In this document: piece after piece, positions 24,333 through 31,943 of the stretch
Layout: each line of letters opens with the position of its first letter
How positions within the stretch are numbered: the first letter of the stretch is position 1
DNA from: Vreelandella subterranea
GTDB taxonomy: Bacteria > Pseudomonadota > Gammaproteobacteria > Pseudomonadales > Halomonadaceae
Assembly (NCBI RefSeq): GCF_900111305.1
Contig: NZ_FOGS01000010.1
Coordinates: forward strand, 1 to 37,218
Direction of reading: 5' to 3'
DNA length: 37,218 nucleotides
Notes under the pieces: model-generated
Databases searched by the model: none
Told to the model about the DNA's origin: nothing
What the model saw: only the letters and a program-made list of their open reading frames with translations
Position numbers and translations under genes: made by a program

Positions 24333-25913
24333 ATGTCTAAGCCTTTACTGCTCGTGCTGGGCGATCAGCTGTCGCTTTCTTTGGCCACGTTGCGCCACGC
24401 GCCTGACAATGCCGTTGTCGCCCTATGCGAAGTGGCCGAAGAAGCGAGCTACGTTCCCCATCATAGCCACAAGCTTGGCCTGTTCTTCGCCGCCATGCGC
24501 CACTTTGCCTACCAGCTGCGCCAACAGGGCTTCGAGGTTCACTACAGCAATCTGGATGATGCTGACAACTGCCACTCGTTGATCGGGGAAGCAGAGCGCC
24601 TGGCCCGGCTTTACGGCTGCGATGAGATACGCGTGACGCGCCCCGGCGAATGGCGGCTTTATGAAGCCATGCTGAACCGCCAAACCGCCGAGCTGCCCTG
24701 GCAGCTTCACGAGGACGATCGTTTTTTCACGACGCCCGACGACTTCAGCCAGTGGGCTGAGGGACGCAAACAGCTACGCCTTGAGTACTTCTACCGTGAG
24801 CAGCGCAAACGCACCGGGCTGTTGATGGAAGACGGAAAGCCAATGGGCGGGCAGTGGAACTTTGATCATGATAACCGCGAGCCGATCAAGGGCGACTTGG
24901 CGTTTCCGGCGCCACCCAGGCATCACTACGAAAAGATGACCCAGGCCGCCTTCGATGCGGTGGAACGTCATTTTCCCGACCACATGGGCGACCTGGCGAC
25001 GTTCAACTGGCCGGTGACGCGCCGCCAGGCGCTCACGGATTTGCGGCATTTCCTTGACCACTGCCTGGCTGATTTTGGCCGTTATCAGGATGCCATCAGT
25101 GAAAGCGCCGACTTCCTGTTTCACTCTCGCCTGTCGGCCGCACTCAATATCGGCCTGCTCTCACCGCAAGAGGTGTGCCGGGCGGCCGAGCAGCGTTACC
25201 TCGATGGAGAAGCGCCTATCAACGCCGTTGAGGGCTTCATTCGCCAGATACTTGGCTGGCGCGAGTACGTGCGGGGGCTTTACTGGACGCAGATGCCCGA
25301 CTACAAGCGCCGTAATTCGTTGGGTTTCGAGCGTGATTTGCCGTCCTTTTACTGGGACGCCAACACCGACATGCACTGCTTGAAGCGGGCAGTGGAAATG
25401 ACCATGGACAACGGCTACGCGCACCATATCCAGCGTCTGATGGTAACCGGCAACTTCGCTCTGCTGTGCGGGGTCAAACCGGAGGCACTGTGTGACTGGT
25501 ATCTGGCGGTATACATCGATGCCTGCGAATGGGTGGAGCTGCCCAATACGCTGGGCATGGTGCTGCACGCCGACGGCGGCCAGATGGGGTCCAAGCCCTA
25601 CTGCGCGTCAGGCAAATACATCAACAAGATGTCGGATCATTGCCAACACTGCCGCTACTCACCCAACCAGGTAACCGGTGAGAAGGCCTGCCCCTTCAAC
25701 AGTTTGTACTGGCATTTCCTCGAGCAACACCGCGACACCTTGCAGCATAACCCGCGCATGAAATTGATTTATGGCTCGCTTGATCGCATGGCATCTGACA
25801 AACGCACGGTCATTCATCAACAGGCGCAGCAATTTCTCGATCAGCTTGAAACTTCACCAGGTTACGGGCAGCCCCACCACACCGCCGGCTATACAAAGGA
25901 GACCACTTCATGA
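24333..25913 (+). CDS. Iron-sulfur bacterial cryptochrome/(6-4) photolyase (CryB/PhrB type)
   Basis: A 526-residue protein of the FeS-BCP/CryPro group. The N-terminal domain starts LLLVLGDQLSLSLATL. The FAD domain includes SAALNIGLLSP, GFIRQILGWREYVRGLYW and NTLGMVLHADGGQMGSKPY. Cysteines 349, 437, 440 and 453 have the spacing of the [4Fe-4S] ligands of Rhodobacter CryB (346, 434, 437, 450) and Agrobacterium PhrB. Members repair (6-4) photoproducts or act as blue-light regulators; the lumazine-type antenna is a family property. It is co-translated with the DCC gene (four-base overlap) and divergent from hemH. Confidence 0.94.
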   Translation: MSKPLLLVLGDQLSLSLATLRHAPDNAVVALCEVAEEASYVPHHSHKLGLFFAAMRHFAYQLRQQGFEVHYSNLDDADNCHSLIGEAERLARLYGCDEIRVTRPGEWRLYEAMLNRQTAELPWQLHEDDRFFTTPDDFSQWAEGRKQLRLEYFYREQRKRTGLLMEDGKPMGGQWNFDHDNREPIKGDLAFPAPPRHHYEKMTQAAFDAVERHFPDHMGDLATFNWPVTRRQALTDLRHFLDHCLADFGRYQDAISESADFLFHSRLSAALNIGLLSPQEVCRAAEQRYLDGEAPINAVEGFIRQILGWREYVRGLYWTQMPDYKRRNSLGFERDLPSFYWDANTDMHCLKRAVEMTMDNGYAHHIQRLMVTGNFALLCGVKPEALCDWYLAVYIDACEWVELPNTLGMVLHADGGQMGSKPYCASGKYINKMSDHCQHCRYSPNQVTGEKACPFNSLYWHFLEQHRDTLQHNPRMKLIYGSLDRMASDKRTVIHQQAQQFLDQLETSPGYGQPHHTAGYTKETTS

Positions 25914-26308
25914 GTCGATTCAGCCCGCTTGACGCTAGTGCGCCTGTGACGCTCTACCACGATGGTCACTGTCCTTTTTGCCGCGTGGAGGTTAACTGGC
26001 TTTCCCGGCACCACCATCAGGACCGCATCCGGCTGGTAGACATTCAGAGTGCTGAATTCAACGCCACCCACGATCGAGAAGCGTTCGAGGCAATGATGGG
26101 ATTGCTTCACGTAAAAGACAGCCAGGGCAACTGGTATATCGGCATGGAAGCTAGCCGAGCCCTGTATGCCGTTCTGGGATACCGGCGGCTGGTTTGGCTA
26201 TCGTGCCTGCCGGGATTGAAAGGAGCCCTTAACTGGGGCTACCGATGGTTTGCCCGTCGACGGGTACGACTGGGCCAGTGGTGGGAGAAACGGTCTAGCG
26301 GATCGTGA
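25910..26308 (+). CDS. DCC/DUF393 thiol-disulfide oxidoreductase-like protein
   Basis: A 132-residue protein with the DCC signature YHDGHCPFCRVEV (Cys21/Cys24), a thioredoxin-like CxxC, and the helical C-terminal region typical of DUF393 ending in Trp/Arg-rich segments. A thiol redox role is presumed; substrates are unknown. The ATGA overlap with the photolyase stop indicates coupling. Similar proteins often accompany photolyase genes, so a service role for the flavin or iron-sulfur enzyme is possible. Confidence 0.88.
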   Translation: MSRFSPLDASAPVTLYHDGHCPFCRVEVNWLSRHHHQDRIRLVDIQSAEFNATHDREAFEAMMGLLHVKDSQGNWYIGMEASRALYAVLGYRRLVWLSCLPGLKGALNWGYRWFARRRVRLGQWWEKRSSGS

Positions 26309-26327
26309 TAGCGCGCATGCGAAAGGT

Positions 26328-26630
26328 TTAAAAAACCAGCGGCACACGCGAGCTTAACGGAGCATTGTAGTGAGCATCACGGCCAATCATTTCGTCGTGA
26401 GCGACGTGCTGAACCAGATAGGCGCGATGGATGTCGGCGCGTTTCAGCTCCAGATAGATATCATCCAGCGCGCGAAACATCATCGGCTTGCCCCGCCGGG
26501 TCAGCATATGGCGTGTGCCTTCCACGTCTTCCAGCTCCACTTGATAGTAGCGGCTGCCCGCATGGCTGATAACACGTATTTCGAAATTATCATGTTGAGC
26601 AACAAACGCCTTGAGCGACGTCATTTCCAT
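26328..26630 (-). CDS. Small conserved protein, possibly DUF6482
   Basis: A 100-residue soluble protein starting MEMTSLKAFVAQHDNFEIRV. It alternates beta-type strands (FEIRVISHAG, YYQVELEDVEG) with RHMLTRRGKPMMFRALDDIYLELKRA, a layout I associate with DUF6482 in pseudomonads and Halomonas, but this assignment is from memory. No catalytic motif, signal peptide or membrane segment is visible. It is convergent with the DCC gene, the stops 19 bases apart. Confidence 0.65.
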   Translation of the reverse strand: MEMTSLKAFVAQHDNFEIRVISHAGSRYYQVELEDVEGTRHMLTRRGKPMMFRALDDIYLELKRADIHRAYLVQHVAHDEMIGRDAHYNAPLSSRVPLVF

Positions 26631-26751
26631 GGCTCCCTCCTGGGGTTATTAGCATCTCAGTCACATAGCATGCCGAAAGATAATGGCATTTTTGTTGCAG
26701 TGCTATGTTAAGGCTATGACGCTGATACCCCAGGAGAGTTCCTAGCTCAGG

Positions 26752-27045
26752 CTATTGATATTCCGAGGGGTCAATCGCCTTGCCCAGCGAATTGCGATCT
26801 ATCCAGTTGCCTGCTTTGGTCTGCTTGTAACGAAACACCACTTTATCCCCTACCTTCACCGGCAACTCCGAGTCTTCGGTCTGGTAGCTGTATTTTTCGC
26901 CATCGACCTCGATGTAGTAGCGGTACAGGTCGGGCATGCCCAGCCACTCCTTGAAGGGCCCTTCGCGTTCGAGGGACTGCAACTCCCCGCGCGCTTCCAA
27001 CTTGGGTAGACGCTGACGATTACCACGCCGAAAACCACCTGCCAT
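26752..27045 (-). CDS. Unrecognised small basic/beta protein downstream of dnaB
   Basis: A 97-residue protein whose start follows GGGAG by six bases. The N-terminus is basic (MAGGFRRGNRQRLPKLEAR). The rest is strand-rich: LYRYYIEVDGEKYSY, LPVKVGDKVVFRYKQTKAGNWIDRNSL. The GDKVVFRYK segment gives an OB/SH3-like impression. I do not recognise the family. It is 79 bases downstream of dnaB on the same strand and may be a single-gene unit or read-through product. Confidence 0.7.
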   Translation of the reverse strand: MAGGFRRGNRQRLPKLEARGELQSLEREGPFKEWLGMPDLYRYYIEVDGEKYSYQTEDSELPVKVGDKVVFRYKQTKAGNWIDRNSLGKAIDPSEYQ

Positions 27046-27124
27046 GCTGTGCTCCCGTTCTGTTTACTGATGGGCCGGGCATTATACGAGCTTGCCGACC
27101 ATGCTCAAGCGACTCATTACACAT

Positions 27125-30100
27125 CTAGTCGCCGAAAGCTTCGCCGTAGCTGTCCGGTGCCAGATCTTCAAAGCGTGTGTAGCGGCCGATAAAGGCCATG
27201 TGCACGGTGCCGATGGGACCGTTACGCTGCTTACCGATAATCAGCTCGGCAATCCCCTGATTATCAGGGTTATCTGGATTATAGACCTCATCGCGGTAAA
27301 CGAAGGCGATCACGTCTGCATCCTGTTCGATGGCGCCCGAGTTATGGCTAACAATATCATTGGCTAACCAACAAGCATTACCCGGTACCGTCAGGTCAAA
27401 GACCTCTTCTTCTCCACAGGCACGAACCTCGACGACCTTGTCCCAGAATAGATCACTGGTCGCGATTTGTTTCAGCGCCTGGTTCTCTAAAAGGTCCGCA
27501 TAGTGGCTAAGCGTCTTGCGAGAGGGAGAATAGCTGAAGTGAGCACTTCCTCCATATGCGGTATTTCGCATCGATGCCATTTTGCGCTGACTGATACCTT
27601 TAGCGCCCATTTCTTGCTTAACGTACTCAAATACTTCCTGAGGAAGTGTATCGATGTTGGTATTGCTATTAGCCACGGCAGAGGCAAGCCAGTTGTCCAT
27701 GGCTTCTTTCTGATGGCCAAACGCCCCGATATATTCAGCATAGCGACGTTGCTGCTCAAGGCCTGAGATGTCGGCGGTGTACCATCCACCGCCTTCACCA
27801 GACACGACGCGCCGAATGCGGGCCACAATGCCAAAACGCAGCAGCAAGGCGGCAACATCGTCAATCAGTCGGCGGCTAACGGTGGAAAAGTATATGCGTG
27901 TTCGCTGATTGGCATCGGTCGTAATACTGCCGTCTGTGGCCCAAAGGTGCCGCAGAAAAAGGGCAATCTGGTCGTTGGAAAGCTTAAAAAGCTCCCGGGG
28001 AATATGTTTATCAGCAGAGCGCTGACCAAATACCCCCAAAGATTTCAACCACGCCGCAACGCCGCTCGCATGCCAGCGGTTTCCATTGCCGGCGATCACT
28101 AATTGATGCCAATTCCCCCTGCCAGTGTGGCGCGTTACCGTTGAGCCAAATTGTGTTGCGGCCTGAGTTACTGCTTCGCTGTTCGCTTCACTGGCTGTTG
28201 TATAACGCATTGGCTGGCCTTTCACATAACTACCATCACCAAGCAGGTGTGCCATTAAGATGATGGCATGCTCATCCCAGACACTGGGATTATCTGGTTC
28301 GGCCAGTTGACGTGAGATAGCAAGCCGGTCCCCGGTTTCAAGGCTGGCAACCGTTTTCCAGCCCCACAGCGCCTTAAGACGATGCTCGCCAGTGCAACGG
28401 ACTCTCCGCCCGCTCGCAAGCGTTACTTCAAAGACAGGCTTGACACCAACTGACCATATCAAGTCCGTTTTCGCTGGCTGGAGTTTTCCACTTTCCGCCA
28501 TCGAGATGACGTTTGGCGTTTGGCCTACAAGCTCGCTAATGGGTGCCCGTTCACCAGTCTCCAGGGTCACTAAGGTGTCCCCTGTCACACATTCCCTCAG
28601 ATCCGACATGACCGGACGCTTGTTGGGGCGCTGCTCAAGGGAGCGGTTCAGCTGCGAAAGGGCGACGACCGGGCAGTTGAACTCTTTCGCCAACCCCTTC
28701 AGTGAACGTGAAATTTCCGAGATCTCGCCGGTGCGGTTTTCGGAAAAACCGCTGATCTGCATCAGCTGCAGATAGTCGATCATGATCATCGCCATGTTGC
28801 CGTGCTCACGCACGACACGGCGAATACGCGAGCGCATTTCATTGGGCGACAGCGCCGCTGTATCGTCAATAAACAGCTGCTTGTCTTTCAGCAGGTTGAC
28901 CGCTGAAGTCAGCCGCGGCCAATCTTCGTCTTCCAGTTGCCCGGTACGCACGCGGGTCTGGTCGATACGCCCCAGGGAAGACAGCATCCGCAGCATCAGC
29001 GATTCGGCGGGCATCTCCATGGAAAACACCATCACCGGTTTATCGCTGGAAATGACGGCGTGCTCGACCAAATTCATGGCGAAGGTGGTGTTATGAACAC
29101 AGATATCTTCCGCAACAAAGTTATGCGTATCGTCTACCGTCAAGTCGTAGACCTGCTGCATGCCGAGGGGCTCGATGGCGACAACCTCATCCCAATAAAC
29201 ATCGGATGTCGCTAGATTTTCGAGGTATGCATCCCCCTCTAGGAGGCGGGCAAATTCGGCAGTCCGGTGGCGTGATAGGCAGCGCTCACTGCGACCTGAC
29301 AAATGGGGGTTATAACCCACCGGCAAGGGGTCACCCGATTGCGCAAACAGCTCACACCAGGAACGCTCGCCTTTCCTGGCCAGCACATAGCGATTGACCG
29401 ACTTGGGCAAGCTATCGCGGTTACTGTGCATACGTTTTGTATTGAGACAGGCACTAACCGATTCTAATGCCTGCTCTTTGCTATAAATACCAACGTCCTG
29501 GATGAAACGTTTTTGGCTTGCCTGGTCAAGTATCTCAAGCTCCCAGGGTGATTGGCGCAGATTGGCGTACCGATGCTGCTTCTCACGGATTTTGCTCAAG
29601 ATGCCAAAGCGGAGTAGCAAATGCTGGACATCGCGGATCAGTTCACGGCTTGATGATGCATAGCTGATACGGCCTTGGCCATTTGCCTCCACAAAGGCGC
29701 TGCCATCACAAGCAAAAAGGCGATTTAGAAACAGGGCTAACGGCTGTTTAGGTAACCGAAATATGCACTCTGGCATGCGCTTGTGCTGTGCCTTTTTGGC
29801 CCATACACCGTGCGCTTCAAGAAACTGCCTGACAGGGTTTGGCGCATTTTTAGCCACAGCGCTATAGTCGAATTCAGCATTGTCACTGGCCAAAGGCATG
29901 TTCAACGTCTCGCAAAGACGCATGTAGGTTGCCTGAGCAGGCACAGCGTTTCCATTGCACCAGGCACTAACCGCTGCTTTACTCACGTTTAGCCACGCGG
30001 CCAACGCCTCTCCGGTCATGCGCTTGGCCGTTAGTGTCTCGCGCAGTGTTTGTGAGAACCGCTCCCTCAAAGGGTGAAAGCGGGCTGCATCACGGCTAAC

Positions 30101-31285
30101 TCGTAAGACGGGTGCCCTTCCAGCCGCTTTGTCTGCATTTTCAACCAAACGACAAGTGACGCCAGGAAAATGGCTTACCGCTTGGGTAAATTCAGCGCGA
30201 AGTTCGGTGCTATGGTTGGTGAACATGGGGCAGGTTTGCGTTGTGCCCCCATCGGCCAACATGAACGCCAACATCTTGACTTGATGCTCAGGCATTGCCT
30301 CTTGGCCAAACACCGGTATTTCACGGGGCACCGCAATGCGCTCACCAACGGCTATCTTTTCCAGCGGCTGCCAGCCATCACCGGTTAAAAACGGGTGCGT
30401 TAGCGTTGTCGCCACTTCTCTTCCTGTCGCCGTCCGAACGCGGAAAACGGGCTTTTCGCCATCGTCGACAAACGCCGATGCATGGGATTGCTTCAGCTTG
30501 AAATCATCGGTTAGCGTCAGAAGCGGCGCTTGTTGACGTGCCACGAGTTTATCAATCGTAACCAGCGCGCCCGTGTCCGGGTCGACCAGACGCGACCCAC
30601 TCATCAAGCACTTACCCATCGAGGGCCTTCCGGCGATGATCACCAGGTCAGACGGCTGGAGCCCGGATGTCATTTCATCGAGATCGCGAAAGCCCGACGA
30701 TAAACCGGTCATCTGGCCTTTGAGGTTGAAGAGCTCGTCGATGCGGTCGACCGCTTTGGTCAAGAGGTCGCTCATGCCGATGGGGCCGCCCGTCTTGGGG
30801 CGCTCTTCGGCAATCTGGAAGACCAGCCGCTCGGCTTCGTTGAGCAGCTCATCGGCAGGACGCCCCTGGGGCGCAAAGGCTCCTTCGGCGATCTGATTGG
30901 CGGCCCGGATCAGCTTGCGCAGCGTCGCCCGTTCGCGGACGATATCCGCATAGGCGCGAATATTGCTCGCCGAGGGCGTGTTCCTTGCCAGTTCGGCCAG
31001 AAACGCCAGCCCGCCCACGGTATCCAGCTGGTCGCGATCTTCCAGCGCTTCAGAGAGCGTCACCACGTCCATTGGCTGCCCGGACTCAGCCAGATGGATC
31101 ATCACGTTGAACACCAGGCGATGCTCATAGCGATAGAAATCGTCGGCCACCAGGCGGTCGGAAATACCGTCCCAGGCCTGATTATCCAGCATCAGCCCGC
31201 CCAGTACTGACTGCTCTGCCTCTAGCGAGTGGGGTGGCAGCTTGAGCGCTGCCGTTTCCTGGTCAGCGGGTGGCTGGTCCTGCAT
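27125..31285 (-). CDS. dnaB: Replicative DNA helicase DnaB precursor with two inteins
   Basis: The start is ATG 31285 (MQDQPPADQ), six bases after AAGGAG. The precursor is 1386 residues. Extein segments are 1-225 (31285-30611), 226-391 of the mature protein (29089-28592) and 392-462 (27340-27125), giving a 462-residue DnaB, close to E. coli's 471. The exteins carry the N-terminal helical domain (HSLEAEQSVLGGLMLDN), Walker A GRPSMGK/TT split by intein 1, Walker B MIMIDYLQLM, and SDLRE/SGAIEQDAD split by intein 2. Because intein 1 interrupts the ATP-binding loop, the helicase cannot be active before splicing. It lies downstream of the S6-S18-L9 operon, as is usual. Confidence 0.97.
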   Translation of the reverse strand: MQDQPPADQETAALKLPPHSLEAEQSVLGGLMLDNQAWDGISDRLVADDFYRYEHRLVFNVMIHLAESGQPMDVVTLSEALEDRDQLDTVGGLAFLAELARNTPSASNIRAYADIVRERATLRKLIRAANQIAEGAFAPQGRPADELLNEAERLVFQIAEERPKTGGPIGMSDLLTKAVDRIDELFNLKGQMTGLSSGFRDLDEMTSGLQPSDLVIIAGRPSMGKCLMSGSRLVDPDTGALVTIDKLVARQQAPLLTLTDDFKLKQSHASAFVDDGEKPVFRVRTATGREVATTLTHPFLTGDGWQPLEKIAVGERIAVPREIPVFGQEAMPEHQVKMLAFMLADGGTTQTCPMFTNHSTELRAEFTQAVSHFPGVTCRLVENADKAAGRAPVLRVSRDAARFHPLRERFSQTLRETLTAKRMTGEALAAWLNVSKAAVSAWCNGNAVPAQATYMRLCETLNMPLASDNAEFDYSAVAKNAPNPVRQFLEAHGVWAKKAQHKRMPECIFRLPKQPLALFLNRLFACDGSAFVEANGQGRISYASSSRELIRDVQHLLLRFGILSKIREKQHRYANLRQSPWELEILDQASQKRFIQDVGIYSKEQALESVSACLNTKRMHSNRDSLPKSVNRYVLARKGERSWCELFAQSGDPLPVGYNPHLSGRSERCLSRHRTAEFARLLEGDAYLENLATSDVYWDEVVAIEPLGMQQVYDLTVDDTHNFVAEDICVHNTTFAMNLVEHAVISSDKPVMVFSMEMPAESLMLRMLSSLGRIDQTRVRTGQLEDEDWPRLTSAVNLLKDKQLFIDDTAALSPNEMRSRIRRVVREHGNMAMIMIDYLQLMQISGFSENRTGEISEISRSLKGLAKEFNCPVVALSQLNRSLEQRPNKRPVMSDLRECVTGDTLVTLETGERAPISELVGQTPNVISMAESGKLQPAKTDLIWSVGVKPVFEVTLASGRRVRCTGEHRLKALWGWKTVASLETGDRLAISRQLAEPDNPSVWDEHAIILMAHLLGDGSYVKGQPMRYTTASEANSEAVTQAATQFGSTVTRHTGRGNWHQLVIAGNGNRWHASGVAAWLKSLGVFGQRSADKHIPRELFKLSNDQIALFLRHLWATDGSITTDANQRTRIYFSTVSRRLIDDVAALLLRFGIVARIRRVVSGEGGGWYTADISGLEQQRRYAEYIGAFGHQKEAMDNWLASAVANSNTNIDTLPQEVFEYVKQEMGAKGISQRKMASMRNTAYGGSAHFSYSPSRKTLSHYADLLENQALKQIATSDLFWDKVVEVRACGEEEVFDLTVPGNACWLANDIVSHNSGAIEQDADVIAFVYRDEVYNPDNPDNQGIAELIIGKQRNGPIGTVHMAFIGRYTRFEDLAPDSYGEAFGD
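27341..28591 (-). other. Intein 2 of DnaB (417 residues, LAGLIDADG endonuclease)
   Basis: It begins Cys1 (CVTGDTLVTL) after SDLRE and ends Ser-His416-Asn417 before Ser+1 (SGAIEQ). Block B is CTGEHRL (Thr67...His70). Block F reads DLTVPGNACWLANDIVSHN, with Ala406-Cys407 where many inteins have His-Asn. The endonuclease has both LAGLIDADG helices: LMAHLLGDG (112-120, Asp119) and ALFLRHLWATDG (210-221, Asp220). Both acidic residues are kept, so homing activity is plausible. A region like ISQRKMASM (333-341) resembles a DNA-contacting helix. The site is close to, but two residues upstream of, where I recall the Ssp DnaB intein inserting. Confidence 0.95.
29090..30610 (-). other. Intein 1 of DnaB (507 residues, Walker A insertion, embedded HTH)
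   Basis: It begins Cys1 (CLMSGSRLVD) after GRPSMGK and ends Val-His506-Asn507 before Thr+1. Block B holds TLTH (69-72). Block F is VYDLTVDDTHNFVAED with His496. LAGLIDADG helices are LAFMLADGG (114-122, Asp120) and LALFLNRLFACDGS (291-304, Asp302), so the endonuclease looks intact. Between them, about residues 186-240 (LRETLTAKRMTGEALAAWLN, VSKAAVSAWCNGN) look like a Cro/C1-type helix-turn-helix. The C-terminal halves of inteins 1 and 2 are visibly related (ATSDVYWDEVV / ATSDLFWDKVV). Confidence 0.95.
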
Positions 31286-31382
31286 AACGAGCTCCTTTAA
31301 ACACGACGGCGTCGTCAATAAACGCTATATCTTAGCCGCCGATGATCGCAATCACTACCGTGAGCGTCACGCTCGACTGTCA

Positions 31383-31420
31383 ACAAATACTGACTGTCTC
31401 TACAAATACTGACTGTCTAC
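31383..31420. repeat. 19-bp tandem duplication between rplI terminator and dnaB
   Basis: ACAAATACTGACTGTCTCT (31383-31401) is followed at once by a copy differing in its last two bases (31402-31420). It lies in the presumed dnaB promoter region: on the minus strand the unit is followed by TTGACA (31383-31378), a consensus -35, and then the palindrome GAGCGTCACGCTC (31363-31375, plus-strand reading). No good -10 is visible. Confidence 0.75.
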
Positions 31421-31427
31421 CAATAAT

Positions 31428-31457
31428 AAAGGGCGCGGGGAAATCCCCGCGCCCTTT
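31428..31457 (-). terminator. Strong terminator of the rpsF-rplI operon
   Basis: AAAGGGCGCGGGG (31428-31440) and CCCCGCGCCCTTT (31445-31457) form a perfect 13-bp stem around AAAT. On the minus strand TTTATTATT follows. It lies 25 bases after the rplI stop and separates the ribosomal operon from dnaB. Confidence 0.92.
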
Positions 31458-31481
31458 AGGACGTTGCCGGTCGTACAGTGC

Positions 31482-31928
31482 TTACTCTGCGACGACGACG
31501 ACGCGTACAGCGGCATCCACTTCAGCGTGCAAGTGAAGCGCGATGTCGTATTCGCCGGTCTGGCGAATCGGACCCAGCGGCATACGCACTTCGCTTTTGG
31601 ACACCTCGATACCGGCAGACGAAATGGCGTCTGCCAGGTCGCGAGGACCAATCGAGCCAAACAGCTTGCCTTCTTCGCCCGCTTTAGAGACCAACGACAG
31701 TTCGATGTCGTTGAGCTGTTCAGCGCGTGCTTCGGCTTCTGCCTTGCGCTCGGCCGCTTGGGCTTCGAGCTCAGCACGCTGGGCTTCGAACGCCGCAATA
31801 TTATCTTTCGTTGCCGGTACTGCCAAGCCGTAAGGCACCAGGTAGTTACGACCATAACCAGGCTTCACAGTGACTTTGTCACCAAGGCCGCCCAGCTTAC
31901 CAATTTTGTCGAGCAGAATGACTTCCAT
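31482..31928 (-). CDS. rplI: 50S ribosomal protein L9
   Basis: 148 residues with the L9 N-terminal signature [36 protein letters not shown], the long connecting helix (about 40-75, Ala/Glu-rich) and the C-terminal rRNA-binding domain ([34 protein letters not shown]). Size and motifs are standard. It is the last gene of the rpsF operon. Confidence 0.98.
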   Translation of the reverse strand: MEVILLDKIGKLGGLGDKVTVKPGYGRNYLVPYGLAVPATKDNIAAFEAQRAELEAQAAERKAEAEARAEQLNDIELSLVSKAGEEGKLFGSIGPRDLADAISSAGIEVSKSEVRMPLGPIRQTGEYDIALHLHAEVDAAVRVVVVAE

Positions 31929-31943
31929 CTCGTAAACCTCTAG

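Noticed and set aside
27125..31285. dnaB as a disrupted pseudogene or an insertion-sequence target.
   Set aside because: Both insertions are in frame and have full intein splicing motifs; exteins rejoin exactly to a normal-length DnaB.
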